Source of the DNA: Gyrodactylus bullatarudis
Taxonomy: Eukaryota; Platyhelminthes; Monogenea; Gyrodactylidea; Gyrodactylidae
Direction of reading: 5' to 3'
DNA: 64,000 bases
Assembly: GCA_012064415.1 (NCBI GenBank)
Contig: SSNU01000249.1
Location: 124,001 to 188,000 of the forward strand
Under the pieces are notes generated by a model. That model did no database searches and was not told the DNA's origin. It saw nothing but the letters and a program-made list of their open reading frames with translations. A program made the translations under genes and the position numbers. This document shows positions 1-10,260 of the stretch, piece after piece (the stretch's first letter is position 1; each line of letters begins with the position of its first letter).

Positions 1-275
1 TATTGTCTTATTGTGATCCTAAAAATCAATTTTTGATCGCTCTCTCACATTTAAATCAGCAACAATTTTTAACTCAAAGTTTAAAAAAATGGAAATTTGG
101 CGCTACTTCAAAATTTCAAATTTCCGTATTTTCCTTAAAAATTAATTTTTTCTAAATTTTTTTCTCTGTATTCTGAAAGAGGGTTGCATTATCTAGATTC
201 CAAAAATCTTGATCAAATTCGATTTCTGGATGAAAAAATTTTGTAAAAATCATAAATTCCCTTCTTCATATTAAC
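1..275. repeat. Foldback MITE fragment (right half)
   Basis: The right arm of the dispersed TA-flanked foldback family, ending in ATATTAACTAGG near 275. It is nearly the same as 59925-60212, including the 'TCTTATTGTGATCC' and 'TTTGGCGCTACTTCAA' blocks, and lies in the intron after Cav3 exon 7. The left half is outside the window. Confidence 0.7.
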
Positions 276-589
276 TAGGTGTATATGGCATTCATCACAC
301 TGATGAGTATGCCCGAAATAAAGGCCCATTTTTGTGAAAATTGTGGCATCTCTTTCCTCTTCCCTGAAATGAACTTAGCATCGGTAACTCAGCTTAAAAC
401 CGATGTCTCTGTACATTTCACAACGTTAAAATTTTTGAAAAAAGTTATTTCCAAAGTATTGACATAAAAGAGCCGAAGTTGTATATTTTGGCGAGATGAG
501 CTTCAAAATATTTATGCTTCATGTATAATACCAAACAATTTATTTTATGCAGCCTTGAATAGTTCTTCCCTCAAGGCTTTTGTCAAATA

Positions 590-1000
590 TTTCAATATAC
601 TCTCACAATATGGAGTAAAATTTAAATCATTTTTTTTCATCCTAGCTATAGGAGTTTCAGCATTATTTTATGAAATCAACCTAAACCACTAATAACGTTA
701 GGCTTCTTTACTATAATACTGTATTGAAAAAATAAAGACGAAATAATGTCTCTTGATTCCGATAAACTCTCCACTATTTTCGAATAGATCTTAACCTGCA
801 ATTATCTCATTATCTTAAATATTGTAAAACTCTCTTGTAAATTACAAGTTCTAATTTTGTTTAAGCATTCCACTAGATTCAAGAAAATGAACACTAATTT
901 TGAGAAACCCTTTTCATCTCTTATTATTCTTATTTTGGGAACTTGAAAAATTGTCCACGTAAAATAACCGTAAATATCATGTTTATTTGACATAATAAGG
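590..1000 (-). repeat. Dispersed repeat, inverted copy of 6463-6905
   Basis: Bases about 600-965 read, in reverse complement, like 6520-6905: GGAGTTTCAGCATT, GGCTTCTTTACT, CTCTCCACTA, ATTATCTCATT and AATTGTCCAC occur in the same order. The copy is diverged, has no coding potential and lies in a Cav3 intron. Confidence 0.6.
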
Positions 1001-1107
1001 AAGATTACTGTATGATGGTTAGAGTTAAGCCAAAAGGTTTTTTCAGACTTAAAATATTTTAAATATCATAATTATCGCATGAATTCAAAGAAAAAAAGGT
1101 TACTCAC

Positions 1108-1389
1108 ATTTCTATTCATACGTTCTAAATACTTGTTATCTTTAAATACACGATAATGGAGACATAATGCCCTACGTATTGTCCAACGTATTGACTTTTT
1201 AAAAGAACCTAGTAATATTCGAAATATTTGGCCATAGCAGTTCTTTGGCTCAATAGAACTGACAAGAGTACTACTGGACTGATATCTTCTTCGTTCCATA
1301 GCCATTCGTTCAATCTCACGTTTCTTTGTCTCAGAGAATTGTGTTGCTATAACAACTAGACATAGATTTATCATAAAGAAGGCTCCAAT
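1108..1389 (-). CDS. Cav3: T-type (Cav3) calcium channel, exon 7 (IS6 and start of I-II linker)
   Basis: Encodes IGAFFMINLCLVVIATQF (second half of IS6, the inner pore helix), then SETKKREIERMAMERRRYQS and a basic stretch, the proximal I-II linker ('gating brake' region in T-type channels). The acceptor is TTTTAG|ATT. The donor is taken as AGAAAT|GTGAGT, giving 94 codons in phase 0; the open frame reads on about 11 codons to a stop inside the intron. Domains II-IV are outside the window. Confidence 0.9.
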
Positions 1390-2922
1390 CTAAAATTTGG
1401 AAAGAGAGGAAAATTTACAAATAGTTAAGCAAGCTATGTTTCTTTGAGCATTGCAAAAAAGTTGTTCTGTGTGTAGATATCAAAAAACATCATTTAAAAA
1501 TAATTGAAATAATATTATTGTAAATATATCTTTTCCATATGGTTGAAAAAATATGTCAATCCAAAAAAGAAACGCTTGTTAGATTTAACAGCAATTTTAA
1601 AAGTAACTTTGCCCAAGTAAAAACGACTAAAAGTATGTATACTTTCTAACAGTGGCCTTCGGATCGATTCATCTATTATTTTCTAGAAAACCACATGAGA
1701 AATTCCTGATATAGCTGAAATCCGGATTCTCATATTCGAGTTGAAAACATTTAATTTCTTGAATAATGTTTATTGCTATGTTTTCTGATTTTAAACACTG
1801 CTCGAAAATTGAAAAATAAATTATGGCACTTTTCTCAAAAGTTTGATGGCCTTATTCGATTTTATTGACTGTACACGTACAATTTTCAGACATAAAAGCT
1901 TCAGGAATTCGTAATAATAATTTTTACCTATGAATAAGGTGTATAATTATATTATAATAGAATCTGGAATTAAAAAATTTCTCTTTATTATCTTTATAAC
2001 TTTAAGTTCTGAACCTTTTACACCTATTCAGCTGGAACCATTTGGAATAAAAAACATTTCATGTAATTTATTGGATAAATTTTCTTGAACCAATCAGAGT
2101 CTGACGCTTCACTTTGTGAATGTGGTAAATGGGCCTTTGCTTAATAATTTTTCAAGATTTTAAAATCCTTAAGAAATTTTACTCAAATCTCTTTTTAAAA
2201 GTAAAAGATTTTTCAAAATAAAACTTGTCATTTTTAATACATGAAAAATAAAACATTTTATCTGAAATTTAATTTACCAAAAGCATTTAAATTTAAATGA
2301 AATAAATCTATTCATCTAATTTGTATGGTCACAAATCATTATTACTTTTGTCACGATTGAGATCAGTCAAACTAATCCTGATTGATAATAATCATGACTT
2401 GAAAAAATATTTTAATCATATCAATGTATATTTTAATGCGATAAAAATAGGAGAGGATTACCCCTTCTGAGGATTATCATAGAAAATTACCATTTTTCAT
2501 ATGGAAAGCAATTGTCATGTATTAGTTTAGATAATATCAGGATTTCTGTCGAAATACACTAGATTAGGATGAAATTTTCCAAAACTACTAAAATCGCCTA
2601 TTGTAACATGATAAAATTGATCTTCAAGTATCATCTGAACAAATTTCATTCGGATATAACTTTTTATTCTTCTGTAAACAAAATTATGAAACGTTTTTAT
2701 TGACATGATTTTAACATGAGTTCCCTTTATTTAGATGCAGAACTGAGATAATTATTTCTAACGTATTAAATATGAAATCTTTCTTATTTTTCCATATATA
2801 TAACAATTTTGATCAGTCATAAAATAGGTTTTTATTGAAAATTTTCATAATTATTCGAAAACATAAGTTGCCTTATTTCTTCGAAGATATTTTTAAGCTG
2901 CTGACCTGGAGTCATGCTTTAA
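1390..2922. other. Cav3 intron 6, unclassified part
   Basis: AT-rich intron sequence with no convincing exon. Bases 2560-2700 resemble 20600-20760, 23235-23560 (inverted) and 57000-57190, an unnamed diverged repeat marked by 'ATCTTCAAGTAT' and 'AAACGTTTT'. Confidence 0.5.
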
Positions 2923-3130
2923 TAGTATCTCGGTGTCGAGAATATTTCACAAATTTTATAAAAACCAAAATTTAGCTATTAAGATACAAGTTATTTAGAC
3001 AAAAGTATTACTAATGCAAGTTAACATTGTGGGTTTAAATTTAAACTTTAATTGATGCAGAAACCTATCAAACTGGTAGAGTTATGAAGGTTCAAAAAAT
3101 TGGAAAATAGATAAATTGGCACCGAAAGGG
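2923..3130. mobile_element. piggyBac-type MITE, copy 1 (208 bp)
   Basis: Bounded by TTAA at 2919-2922 and 3131-3134. The right end reads GGCACCGAAAGGG|TTAA, the typical CCCTTTCGGTGCC terminus of piggyBac-related elements; the left end is decayed. The interior matches the copies at 41373 and 61236 (AACCAAAATTTAGCTAT, AACCTATCAAACTGGTAGAG). There is no ORF, so it would have been moved by a transposase made elsewhere. Confidence 0.8.
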
Positions 3131-3219
3131 TTAAGCATTCAAAGTTGGAAAATATATTTGAAAATACTCCAAAATTTCTGGAAAAGAAGTTAGAGAAGTT
3201 ATTACTTGCATATAATAGT

Positions 3220-3400
3220 TGAGAAAATAAGTTGAATACCGATAGGTCGTATACGACCTGATCGAGATCAGTCAGAAGGAAATACCGGACACGAAAACGA
3301 TCGAAGAGAACATTTTTTACGATAATATAGAGAGTGTTGTTTCGAAAAATTTAACTTGATAGCTCTATTCCTTCTAGTCGTGGTATCGAGAGGGTTAACT
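3220..3400. repeat. Possible second TTAA-bounded remnant
   Basis: About 100 bases after the piggyBac MITE, a segment ends CGAGAGGG|TTAAC and starts near GAATACCGATAGGTCG. It may be a decayed relative with a TTAA boundary. The terminal match is short and imperfect. Confidence 0.3.
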
Positions 3401-3548
3401 GTATTTGTAGGTATGGCGTTGTGGATCGTGCATTAGCCATTTGGAAATCACCTTCTTTGTTCGAGTATCGATATGACTCAAGTAAAATATTAAAATATCA
3501 AAAATGATAGAATATAAATTTTCAAAAATTCTATATCATTCAACTCAC

Positions 3549-3641
3549 GACAATTAATGCAACAAAATAAATCCAATCCCAGAACGAATGAGCATCTTGG
3601 ACGTAATACATGATATCAACCCAACTTTCCATACTGATAAC
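3549..3641 (-). CDS. Cav3: T-type (Cav3) calcium channel, exon 6 (domain I selectivity filter, start of IS6)
   Basis: A 31-codon exon in phase 0. It opens with [14 protein letters not shown], the domain I selectivity-filter loop, followed by [17 protein letters not shown] leading into IS6. The filter glutamate (domain I locus of the T-type EEDD ring) is kept, but the usual TLEGW reads SMESW, with Gly to Ser right after the glutamate. Acceptor CCAACAG|GTT, donor GTC|GTGAGT. The [15 protein letters not shown] wording resembles arthropod Cav3. Confidence 0.93.
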
Positions 3642-4009
3642 CTGTTGGAAAAATATGGTTCTTATTAGAGTAAAATTAAATTTTTTTGATGATTATTAAT
3701 TAATATAGCAGCAGAAACCATGTGTCAAAATGATTTCGATTTGAAATTAATTGTTAAATTTTCAATGAATTTTGATTCCAAGTATGAGTCTGTTTAATAC
3801 ATATTCGGAATCAAAATCATTAAAGCCTGTAATCATCTCTTTACAAGTTATTCTAAGAACACTTTTAATGAATAAAGCAAATTCAGTTAATTCTAACTTT
3901 TATAATTTTTTAACCGAAAAACTCAAATATTCGAGTCTTTTAAATACTTCAATAGGAAATTTATTAATTTTTGGAATACGCAAATATTTTGGCTCTTTCA
4001 TTCGTCAAA

Positions 4010-4150
4010 CTCGTGCTATACTAATTCAAAGAGAGTTGATTTTTTCCAAAATATTAATTTTTGTTTAAAACGTTTTTTTTGAAAACCTACTTCCCAGTGT
4101 CATAGGTAGAAAGTAAGATAACTTTCATCAAGTAATCATACCTGTATAAT
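4010..4150. repeat. Dispersed repeat shared with the MITE at 31538
   Basis: The block from CGTGCTATACTAATTCAAA to CCTGTATAAT recurs at about 31988-32103 inside another repeat. It is non-coding in both places and ends about 20 bases from the possible microexon. Confidence 0.65.
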
Positions 4151-4166
4151 TCAGATATGCACTTAC

Positions 4167-4199
4167 CTGAACTGTATCTACTAAAGCTTTCAAGATAGT
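4167..4199 (-). other. Possible 33-nt cassette microexon in Cav3 intron 5
   Basis: Within intron 5, 33 bases lie between TTAAAACAG and CAG|GTAAGT, a perfect donor. They are phase 0, stop-free and encode TILKALVDTVQ. Inclusion would insert 11 residues between the domain I pore helix and the selectivity filter, which would probably disturb the pore. It may be a cryptic or poison exon or chance. The acceptor has a weak polypyrimidine tract. Confidence 0.3.
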
Positions 4200-4819
4200 C
4201 TGTTTTAAGATCAAAAAATGAGTCATTTTTTTTATCGATACTTCTAAACCAAAAATAATTGCATTAAAACAACTGTAGATTCGTAATCAGCGTATGAGAT
4301 AGACACAGGATTAAATTCGAATCATGGGATTTTAAGGTTTAAATGAATGCTGAAATAAGCCTCAAACGAAAATCTCCACCTTATTGAACGGATAATATTA
4401 GAATATTTCATGAGATTTAAAACGAAATTCATTTCGAGTTCATATCAGTACTCATTTAATCATTAGATCTAAATAAATACATTGCTTATCGAGGGAAATT
4501 ATACCTGACAGCCATCATCACAACTTTCTATGTGTTATTACAGATGGAACAGAACATTGTTTATTGATCTCTTCTTTTAATGAACTAGAGATCTAGTTAT
4601 ACTCCAATTTTGGTGATAATAAAGTAAAAATCCAGTATTTATAGAATAACAATGTCAGTCAAAAGGAATTTCCCATCCTCTAAAAGATTGTCGACATTTA
4701 TTTAAATTGTTCCTGTTCTCTTTTTTTTATTCTCGAAAGTAGCTGTACCGGTAAGTTTCAGATTCTTCTATATCTATAGGTAGTTTATATAAAGATACTA
4801 TTCACAAATCCTTCTCCGG

Positions 4820-5170
4820 TTGAATAGAGAAAAAATTATTTTTTGAATCCCATCAGTTGTTAAATAAAAATCGTGAAAATCCATTTTTTGAATTTCGAAA
4901 ATGCACCAAATTTCCAATTTTTTTAATTTTCGACCTCAAAATTTTGTTGTGAAGCAATAAAATGCTGAAATCAAGGAAGTGATACGAATATTGTCACCAA
5001 AGTTTACTGAAATTCAGCTTTTTCAAATTTTGTATCGATCTCTACCGTGGTGATTGCAAAATTGATTTCACAAATTTTTTCGAATATCGATGACCAAATT
5101 CAATTTTCAGATTGAAATTTTTCATTTCAACATGGAATTCAATTTTTTCCCTCCTTCGAAAAATATTGTG
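4820..5170. repeat. Decayed foldback MITE interior in Cav3 intron 5
   Basis: Contains internal blocks of the dispersed foldback family (AAATGCACCAAATTTCCA, CCTCAAAATTTT, AATGCTGAAATC) without recognisable ends. Confidence 0.5.
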
Positions 5171-5297
5171 TTTTTTTGTAAAAATAATGGAATTATCATC
5201 TTTACTATCAAGTTTTTATAAAATTTTTATGGTAGCACAAAATGGTATAAGAAGTAAATAGAGTAAAACTTGACTTATAATAAGCATAATGACATAC

Positions 5298-5613
5298 TTG
5301 AAAAATTGCAACCCAAGCAGCGCCAATTTGATCAAAATTAATAGCACCTTTGTAAGGATTTTTAGCATCAGATCGACATTCTGTATAATATTGGCCCCAA
5401 TTGATGCATTTGTCAGGTGTCTGGTTGCCTACTAACTCTACTGAATAGTTTTCCCTACAAACAACTGGCTTCTGACCAACCCACATCAAACTGGGTTCAA
5501 TCTGATCACATTTTAACATTCCATTAGAATCTGGTTTGGCACAAATAAATTCTTTCGGTATCTCTCCAATTTCAACAGTTTGATTTAAAACATAATAATC
5601 TGGCAGAGATACA
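5298..5613 (-). CDS. Cav3: T-type (Cav3) calcium channel, exon 5 (domain I turret and pore helix)
   Basis: Encodes the extracellular IS5-P turret with conserved cysteines (FICAKP, LKCDQ, VVCREN, KCINWGQYYTEC), then NPYKGAINFDQIGAAWVAIFQ, the domain I pore helix. INW.QYYT.C and KGAINFD.IG.AW.AIFQ are hallmarks of T-type channels. The boundaries are CCAG|TGTATC and CAA|GTATGT, and the exon ends in phase 0 exactly where the selectivity-filter exon should begin. Confidence 0.95.
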
Positions 5614-5648
5614 CTGGAATTTGAAAATTAAACAATACTGACACTTAC

Positions 5649-5808
5649 CCCTCAAATTTTGTTGATAAATAACATCGATTTCTTAATTCACCAGCCCACA
5701 TTTGTACAGCAATAATACCGAAAATAAAAAATACAAAGAAACACAGCAGAAGAACATTACCAAGCATGGGTAACGTATCTAGAAGTAACATCACCAAAAT
5801 TCGCATGC
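5649..5808 (-). CDS. Cav3: T-type (Cav3) calcium channel, exon 4 (IS4-S5 linker, IS5)
   Basis: Encodes the S4-S5 linker [17 protein letters not shown] and segment IS5 ([20 protein letters not shown]), then [16 protein letters not shown] at the start of the extracellular pore turret. Near-identical to vertebrate and fly Cav3. The acceptor is TTTTCAG|GC and the donor GAG GG|GTAAGT; the phase is consistent on both sides. Confidence 0.95.
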
Positions 5809-6462
5809 CTGAAAAGAAAAAAAGGATTTTCAATTCAATATTAAAAATGATCATGATTAATTTCATATACAGAAAGATTGAAAAAAATGTTAATATTTTA
5901 TTCTCAAAGGATATAACATTGTTTATTAATAAAGAGCATTCCATTTAACTTATAAGTTATGAATAATTATTCATGAGTAGTAATTTGATGTGAAACCTTG
6001 AGGTAGAATGTTAGAAAAGTATCAATTCTTAATCAGCGTATTGCATCGAGTAGAAGAGTGAATTTTACTGTATTCTGGTGATAATGATTTCAGTAATTTT
6101 AATTGAAAAATAAGCCTTTTCAACTGTGAATATCATCGAGTTAAGGTTATTAGGATTTTTCCTAATTGTTTTTTGTTTTATTATCAGATTGCACGTCTAT
6201 TTATTCATTTTTTTATTCATTCAGATTTATCTAACCAAAAAATTTGTCGAATCAATTTGCACCTCACTGTAAATTATAAGCAAGATAATTTCATAGTATT
6301 ATTGAGTCAATTGTAAAATAGATTAAGAGTAAAAATATTGAGTTCTCATCTCGATTTCTTTATTCTATGAGTAGTAAAAACTTTTTGAGTTCTATATTTC
6401 AAATTCAAGATAAAGTTTCACTGATTCTCATACTTAAAATAGAATGGTCAACTTACGTAATA
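5809..6462. other. Cav3 intron 3, left part
   Basis: AT-rich sequence between exon 4 and the foldback at 6463. Nothing recognisable. Confidence 0.5.
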
Positions 6463-6803
6463 AAATTACGAAATTAGTGGACAATTTTTCGATATTAGAG
6501 GATTCGTTGACTAAAATTAGTGGACAATTTCCCAAAATAAGAATAATTATGATTGAAGGTGTAATTTTTAGAATTAGTGTACATTTTCTCGAATTCAGGG
6601 GAATAATTGCTTAAAAAAATTACTGGAGAGTTTTCCAATATTATGAGAATGAGATAATTACAGGTTAAGATCTCTGGTCATAAGCTGCCTTATTTCTTGG
6701 AAAATGTTAGTTTGTTGCTGACTGCTAGTCATGCTTGTTAAGGTTAAGATCTATTCTAATATAGTGGAGAGTTTATTGAAACGGAGACACTGTTTCGTCT
6801 TTA

Positions 6804-7487
6804 GTGGACAGTTTTTCGAAATTAGTAAAGAAGCCTAGCGTTTTTAGTGGATTAGTTCAATTTCATATAATAATGTTGAAACTCCTACAGCTAGAATGGA
6901 AAAAAAAGATATTACTCCGTCTCCCTACAACCCTCCTTGAATCGCTTCTACTTCCTGGAGAAATTGTCTCCTTTACTTCTGATCTAGGTTTCGGTATAAA
7001 TCACAAACTAAAATTAAATCCATACTTCAATCTGCCTAAAATTAATTCTACAATTTTTGCTATCCTTAAATTCTCGAAATCAGTAGTCCTGAGAATTAAG
7101 GCTTATAAATCGCTAGTTTTCACACATTTTGATTATATTTCTACTTTCCTTACAAATTTAACTAATGAACAAGCTCGAAATATCGAGAGAATCCAAAGTA
7201 GATTTCTATACGCACTCTACCCCGAGTTGGAGTCCTATAATGCTCGTATCTCGGCTTACGGTCAAAATCCGTTATGGATTCGCCGTTTTGCCTTCATAAT
7301 TAAAAAATTTACAGAAACCTCCATAAAAATTGAACAAAATTACAATTTGAGAAACATCTCTTATCAAAATAATATTCTTCTGTCTTCCTATAACATTCTT
7401 TATGAAAAATTTGATTTTTCTAATTGTGATAATCTTTATTCCATTAAAGCTATTACAGAACATATAAGATCAAAAATTGATTACTAA
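6804..7487 (+). pseudogene. LINE (non-LTR) reverse transcriptase, C-terminal fragment
   Basis: The open frame of 227 codons resembles the end of a Jockey/CR1-like reverse transcriptase. SDLGFGINHKLKLNPYFN aligns with the usual 'LGv.iD.kL' region, and IKAYKSLVFTHFDYISTFL plus LTNEQARNIERIQSRFLYAL match the thumb region (YKSLV.PH.DY, LT..Q...IE.IQ.RF). The catalytic YXDD part is missing. The first 30 codons or so fall in repeat sequence also present at 600-800, so the real fragment starts near 6905. It is a dead fragment. Confidence 0.75.
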
Positions 7488-7734
7488 ATCTTGTGTTTTC
7501 ATACTACCGAGAAGAGCATACTTGTTTGAATGTAAACAAGGCTTTTTGAGCAGTTAAAATCCAAAGAAACATCTAAGATTGATTTGCCATCATCAATTTG
7601 TCGAATAACTTCTTTTTTGTTCAATAGAATGAAGTTTTCTTTTCATGTTGTCAATGAGTAAAATAAATCTGATGAGGCTACTTAATTACAGTGTAAAAAA
7701 TAATTACTAATTAGCATAAAAATGTGTACGTCTC

Positions 7735-7900
7735 AATGTAAAAATTGAACAAAATACAATTTGAGAAACATTTCTTATCAAAATAATATTCTTCTGTCTT
7801 CCTATAACATTCTTTATGAAAAATTTGATTTTTCTAATTGTGATAATCTTTATTCCATTAAAGCTATTACAGAACATATAAGATCAAAAATTGATTACTC
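7735..7900 (+). repeat. Duplicated 3' piece of the LINE fragment
   Basis: About 155 bases (AAAATTGAACAAAAT onward, ending AAAAATTGATTACT) repeat 7326-7484 with few changes, including a one-base deletion (AAATACAA for AAATTACAA). It is in direct orientation about 400 bases downstream. Confidence 0.85.
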
Positions 7901-8802
7901 TAAGTCTCTTCTCTATCCTGATCTTCACTAATAGCAAAAACCAGTTTGATTTCGTTAAAATTTTTCAGATTTATTATAACGCCAATCATTACTTTTCTCA
8001 GATACGATATTTTTATATTATTTATGACTCTCACAACATGCAGATTTTAAAACATTTTTCATTATTGTACAAATTATTTCACTTTTGTATATATATGTAT
8101 TTGTATCTTTTTTTTTCAACATAGAATGTTTTTTCTAACAAAAACCTGTAATTATCTCATTCCCTTAATATTGGAAAACTCTCCAGTAATTTTGTTTAAG
8201 CAATTATTCCCCTAAATTCGAGAAAATGTACACTAATTTTGATAAACTCATTTGATAATTACACCTTCAATTATAATTATTCTTATTTCGAGAACTCGTC
8301 CACTAGAGTACAGCTCAATTTTTAAAACTATCAAAATTACAATTCTCGAACAGATTTTAGTAATAAACAGATAGAGAGAATTTTATTTATGTAAAAATCT
8401 ATTCTCAGAATTATCTGAGAACAAAGGTAGAAATTCTCAAAAAAGCCGAGGGGGTTAATACTTGAAATTGGGATGGAATAATATTAGATTCAAATAAGGC
8501 AGGTAATGTACCCACTGAGCCATCCTGATAATCCAATATAAATTGTTAATTATTTGTAAAAAATGCAAAATATCTACCTTCTCTTCCAGAAAAATTAGAG
8601 AATTTTTAAATAAATTTTCAAACTCAGCTTTCAATACTTAAAATGCTTGTATATTCAGTTAAATATGCTAAGGAGTTGAGCAGTCCTCTATTGTCCACTA
8701 ATTTTAGTCAACGAATCCTCTAATATCGAAAAATTGTCCACTAATTTCGTAAAATGACTGTAAGTAGCAGTAAAATTTAAAACAAATTATTTCAATTCAT
8801 AC

Positions 8803-8900
8803 TTGGAATCCTGTTTATAGCTCTGAGAGGACGCAAGACTCGAATAGCACGTATCGCTGTCATTGAGAGGTTTTGTGAGTTTGGAATGTAATCAAAAATG
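8803..8900 (-). CDS. Cav3: T-type (Cav3) calcium channel, exon 3 (IS3-IS4 voltage sensor)
   Basis: Encodes the end of IS3, the short S3-S4 loop and the IS4 voltage sensor [19 protein letters not shown], with five arginines at every third position. This is the expected gating-charge ladder and matches the family almost residue for residue. The acceptor is TTTTAG|C and the donor is CCA A|GTATGA; phases agree with exons 2 and 4. The exon ends only about 50 bases from the right arm of a foldback repeat that fills most of intron 3. Confidence 0.93.
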
Positions 8901-8956
8901 CTAAAATCAAAGAAAAAATCATTTGGAATATTTAAATATTAATTGATTATACTCAC

Positions 8957-9202
8957 CCAGCTAAAACAATGAAAAAATCTAATCTATTCCAGCTGTCGCC
9001 AAGATAGCCGAGTTTCCCTGTAAGACCCATCGCCATAATCTTGACCATCATTTCAAAGAGAAAAAACGTGAATATCAAATTGTCAATGACGTCAAGGGAA
9101 ATGCACTTTCTGGTGGTACATGTTTTCGATGTGCAAATGTCATGCATTCCCAGAGTTATGCAGTTGATCAAAATAACGAGCATGGAAATTCTCTCAAACC
9201 AC
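8957..9202 (-). CDS. Cav3: T-type (Cav3) calcium channel, exon 2 (domain I S1-S3)
   Basis: Encodes WFERISMLVILINCITLGM (segment IS1), an S1-S2 extracellular loop with three cysteines as in T-type channels, IS2 with FFLFEMMVKIMAMGL, and the start of IS3 (WNRLDFFIVLAG). The 3' end is a clear GT donor (GG|GTGAGT). The 5' boundary is placed after AC at 9204-9203. That position joins exon 1 in frame and gives exactly seven residues between the conserved Cys of WCL and the Trp of WFERIS, as in other Cav3 proteins. No AG acceptor exists between the in-frame stop at 9231-9229 and the conserved codons, so a U2-type acceptor is not available. Confidence 0.92.
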
Positions 9203-9236
9203 GTATTGATCAAAATGATAATTGTGAATTAAGGAA
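9203..9236 (-). other. U12-type branch site and AC acceptor of Cav3 intron 1
   Basis: The intron end contains TTCCTTAAT (9236-9228), a close match to the U12 branch consensus TTCCTTAAY, and ends in AC at 9204-9203. The branch-to-acceptor spacing of about 26 nt is longer than usual. An earlier AC at 9225-9224 is also in frame but only 5 nt from the branch and would add seven residues that the family lacks, so 9203 is preferred. Confidence 0.8.
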
Positions 9237-10202
9237 AAATATAATGTATTAAAAGGAATAATTTGAATTCTCTGACTAAGAAGAAAACGTTTTCTTGAAT
9301 TTATTACCTTGATTTATATCGAATCTTTAAATTGCTACATCAAAAACATACAAATTTTAAAGATTAGTCAAGGTCAACATTTATTCTGTTTGGTCCATAG
9401 TTTGTTGAAATCTTATTGGTTAATTTCTTTCGAGTATAAAAAATAATAATTTTTGTGCAATGATCGATATCTAATTAGTCTATTACTTGATCTTTCCCTT
9501 TTTTGAACACTCAATATACATTTTCTGAATAAAAAATATCATATGCAGTAGTGCTCGTATGCGATTAAATTAATAAGTACATTAATTATAATACAAAAAA
9601 ATTTTAGTTTTATATCTACTTCATTTAATAAAAATAGTAGTTATTATTATTATCCCATAAAGGACTTGTAATAATACAAAGAAAGTAGTTGTTGCTATTC
9701 TTTCGTGATCACTGATCATCATTAATTTTAGATTATATTCTATTTAGTCTTGGGAATTATAAAGAAAGTTCTTCAGAATGCACGTCTTTTTTAAAAATTA
9801 ACTCTATCTCCTTTAACAAATTAGAATATTAAATTTCTAAATAAAACCTCGAATTTCAAAAAATCTGATCGAGATTTTAGGAATATCTTATGATTGATCT
9901 ATTGGATTCAAATATATCGAATTCAAAAAATAATGTTAACTGCACGAGAGGGGTTGTTAAATGTGAAAAATAGATCATCATGATAAAAGTAAAACTTATT
10001 TTTCATTTTCCCATAAATTTTCAAAATTTTCTTTAGGTTTGCTGGAAAAACATTAATCTGTGACAAGAATTTTTCACACAATAAATAATAAAATAATAAA
10101 GCAAACGCAATTTAGTTTTTTTTACTTTTTGAAATCGAACATTTTTATTTACAGAAGTATAAAGATTAATGATTGTACAAATAAGAGAAAAGAGAAAGAG
10201 TG

Positions 10203-10260
10203 TTTAATGTGCCCGGTGTGGGAGGGTTTGAACCTGGGTCCGAGAGTAAAGGGGTCCGAA
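10203..10260. repeat. Possible tRNA-derived SINE remnant
   Basis: A GC-richer patch with GGGTTTGAACCTGGG, which in reverse complement resembles a Pol III B box. No complete cloverleaf is visible. Confidence 0.25.

Larger units (their letters stand above)
6463..8754. mobile_element. Foldback element enclosing a LINE remnant (Cav3 intron 3)
   Basis: Arms 6463-6536 and 8690-8754 are inverted copies (ACGAAATTAGTGGACAATTT). The inverted match continues between 6537-6680 and 8140-8312. The right arm is split by an insertion at about 8313-8688 that resembles 60213-60350. Between the arms lies a reverse-transcriptase remnant (6804-7487) and a duplicated 150-bp piece of it. TTAGTGGACA is also repeated several times within the left arm. 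Confidence 0.65.

Noticed and set aside
279..467. 62-codon ORF with a CENCG motif
   Set aside because: Short, next to repeat sequence, no family and no splice context.
802..993. Possible further Cav3 exon after exon 7
   Set aside because: The frame is made of repeat sequence shared with 6520-6905 and has no match to the channel I-II linker.
8953..9213. Exon 2 starting at the TTG/ATC codons near 9213 by a GT-AG junction
   Set aside because: There is no AG between the in-frame stop at 9229 and the conserved coding sequence; only the AC junction fits.
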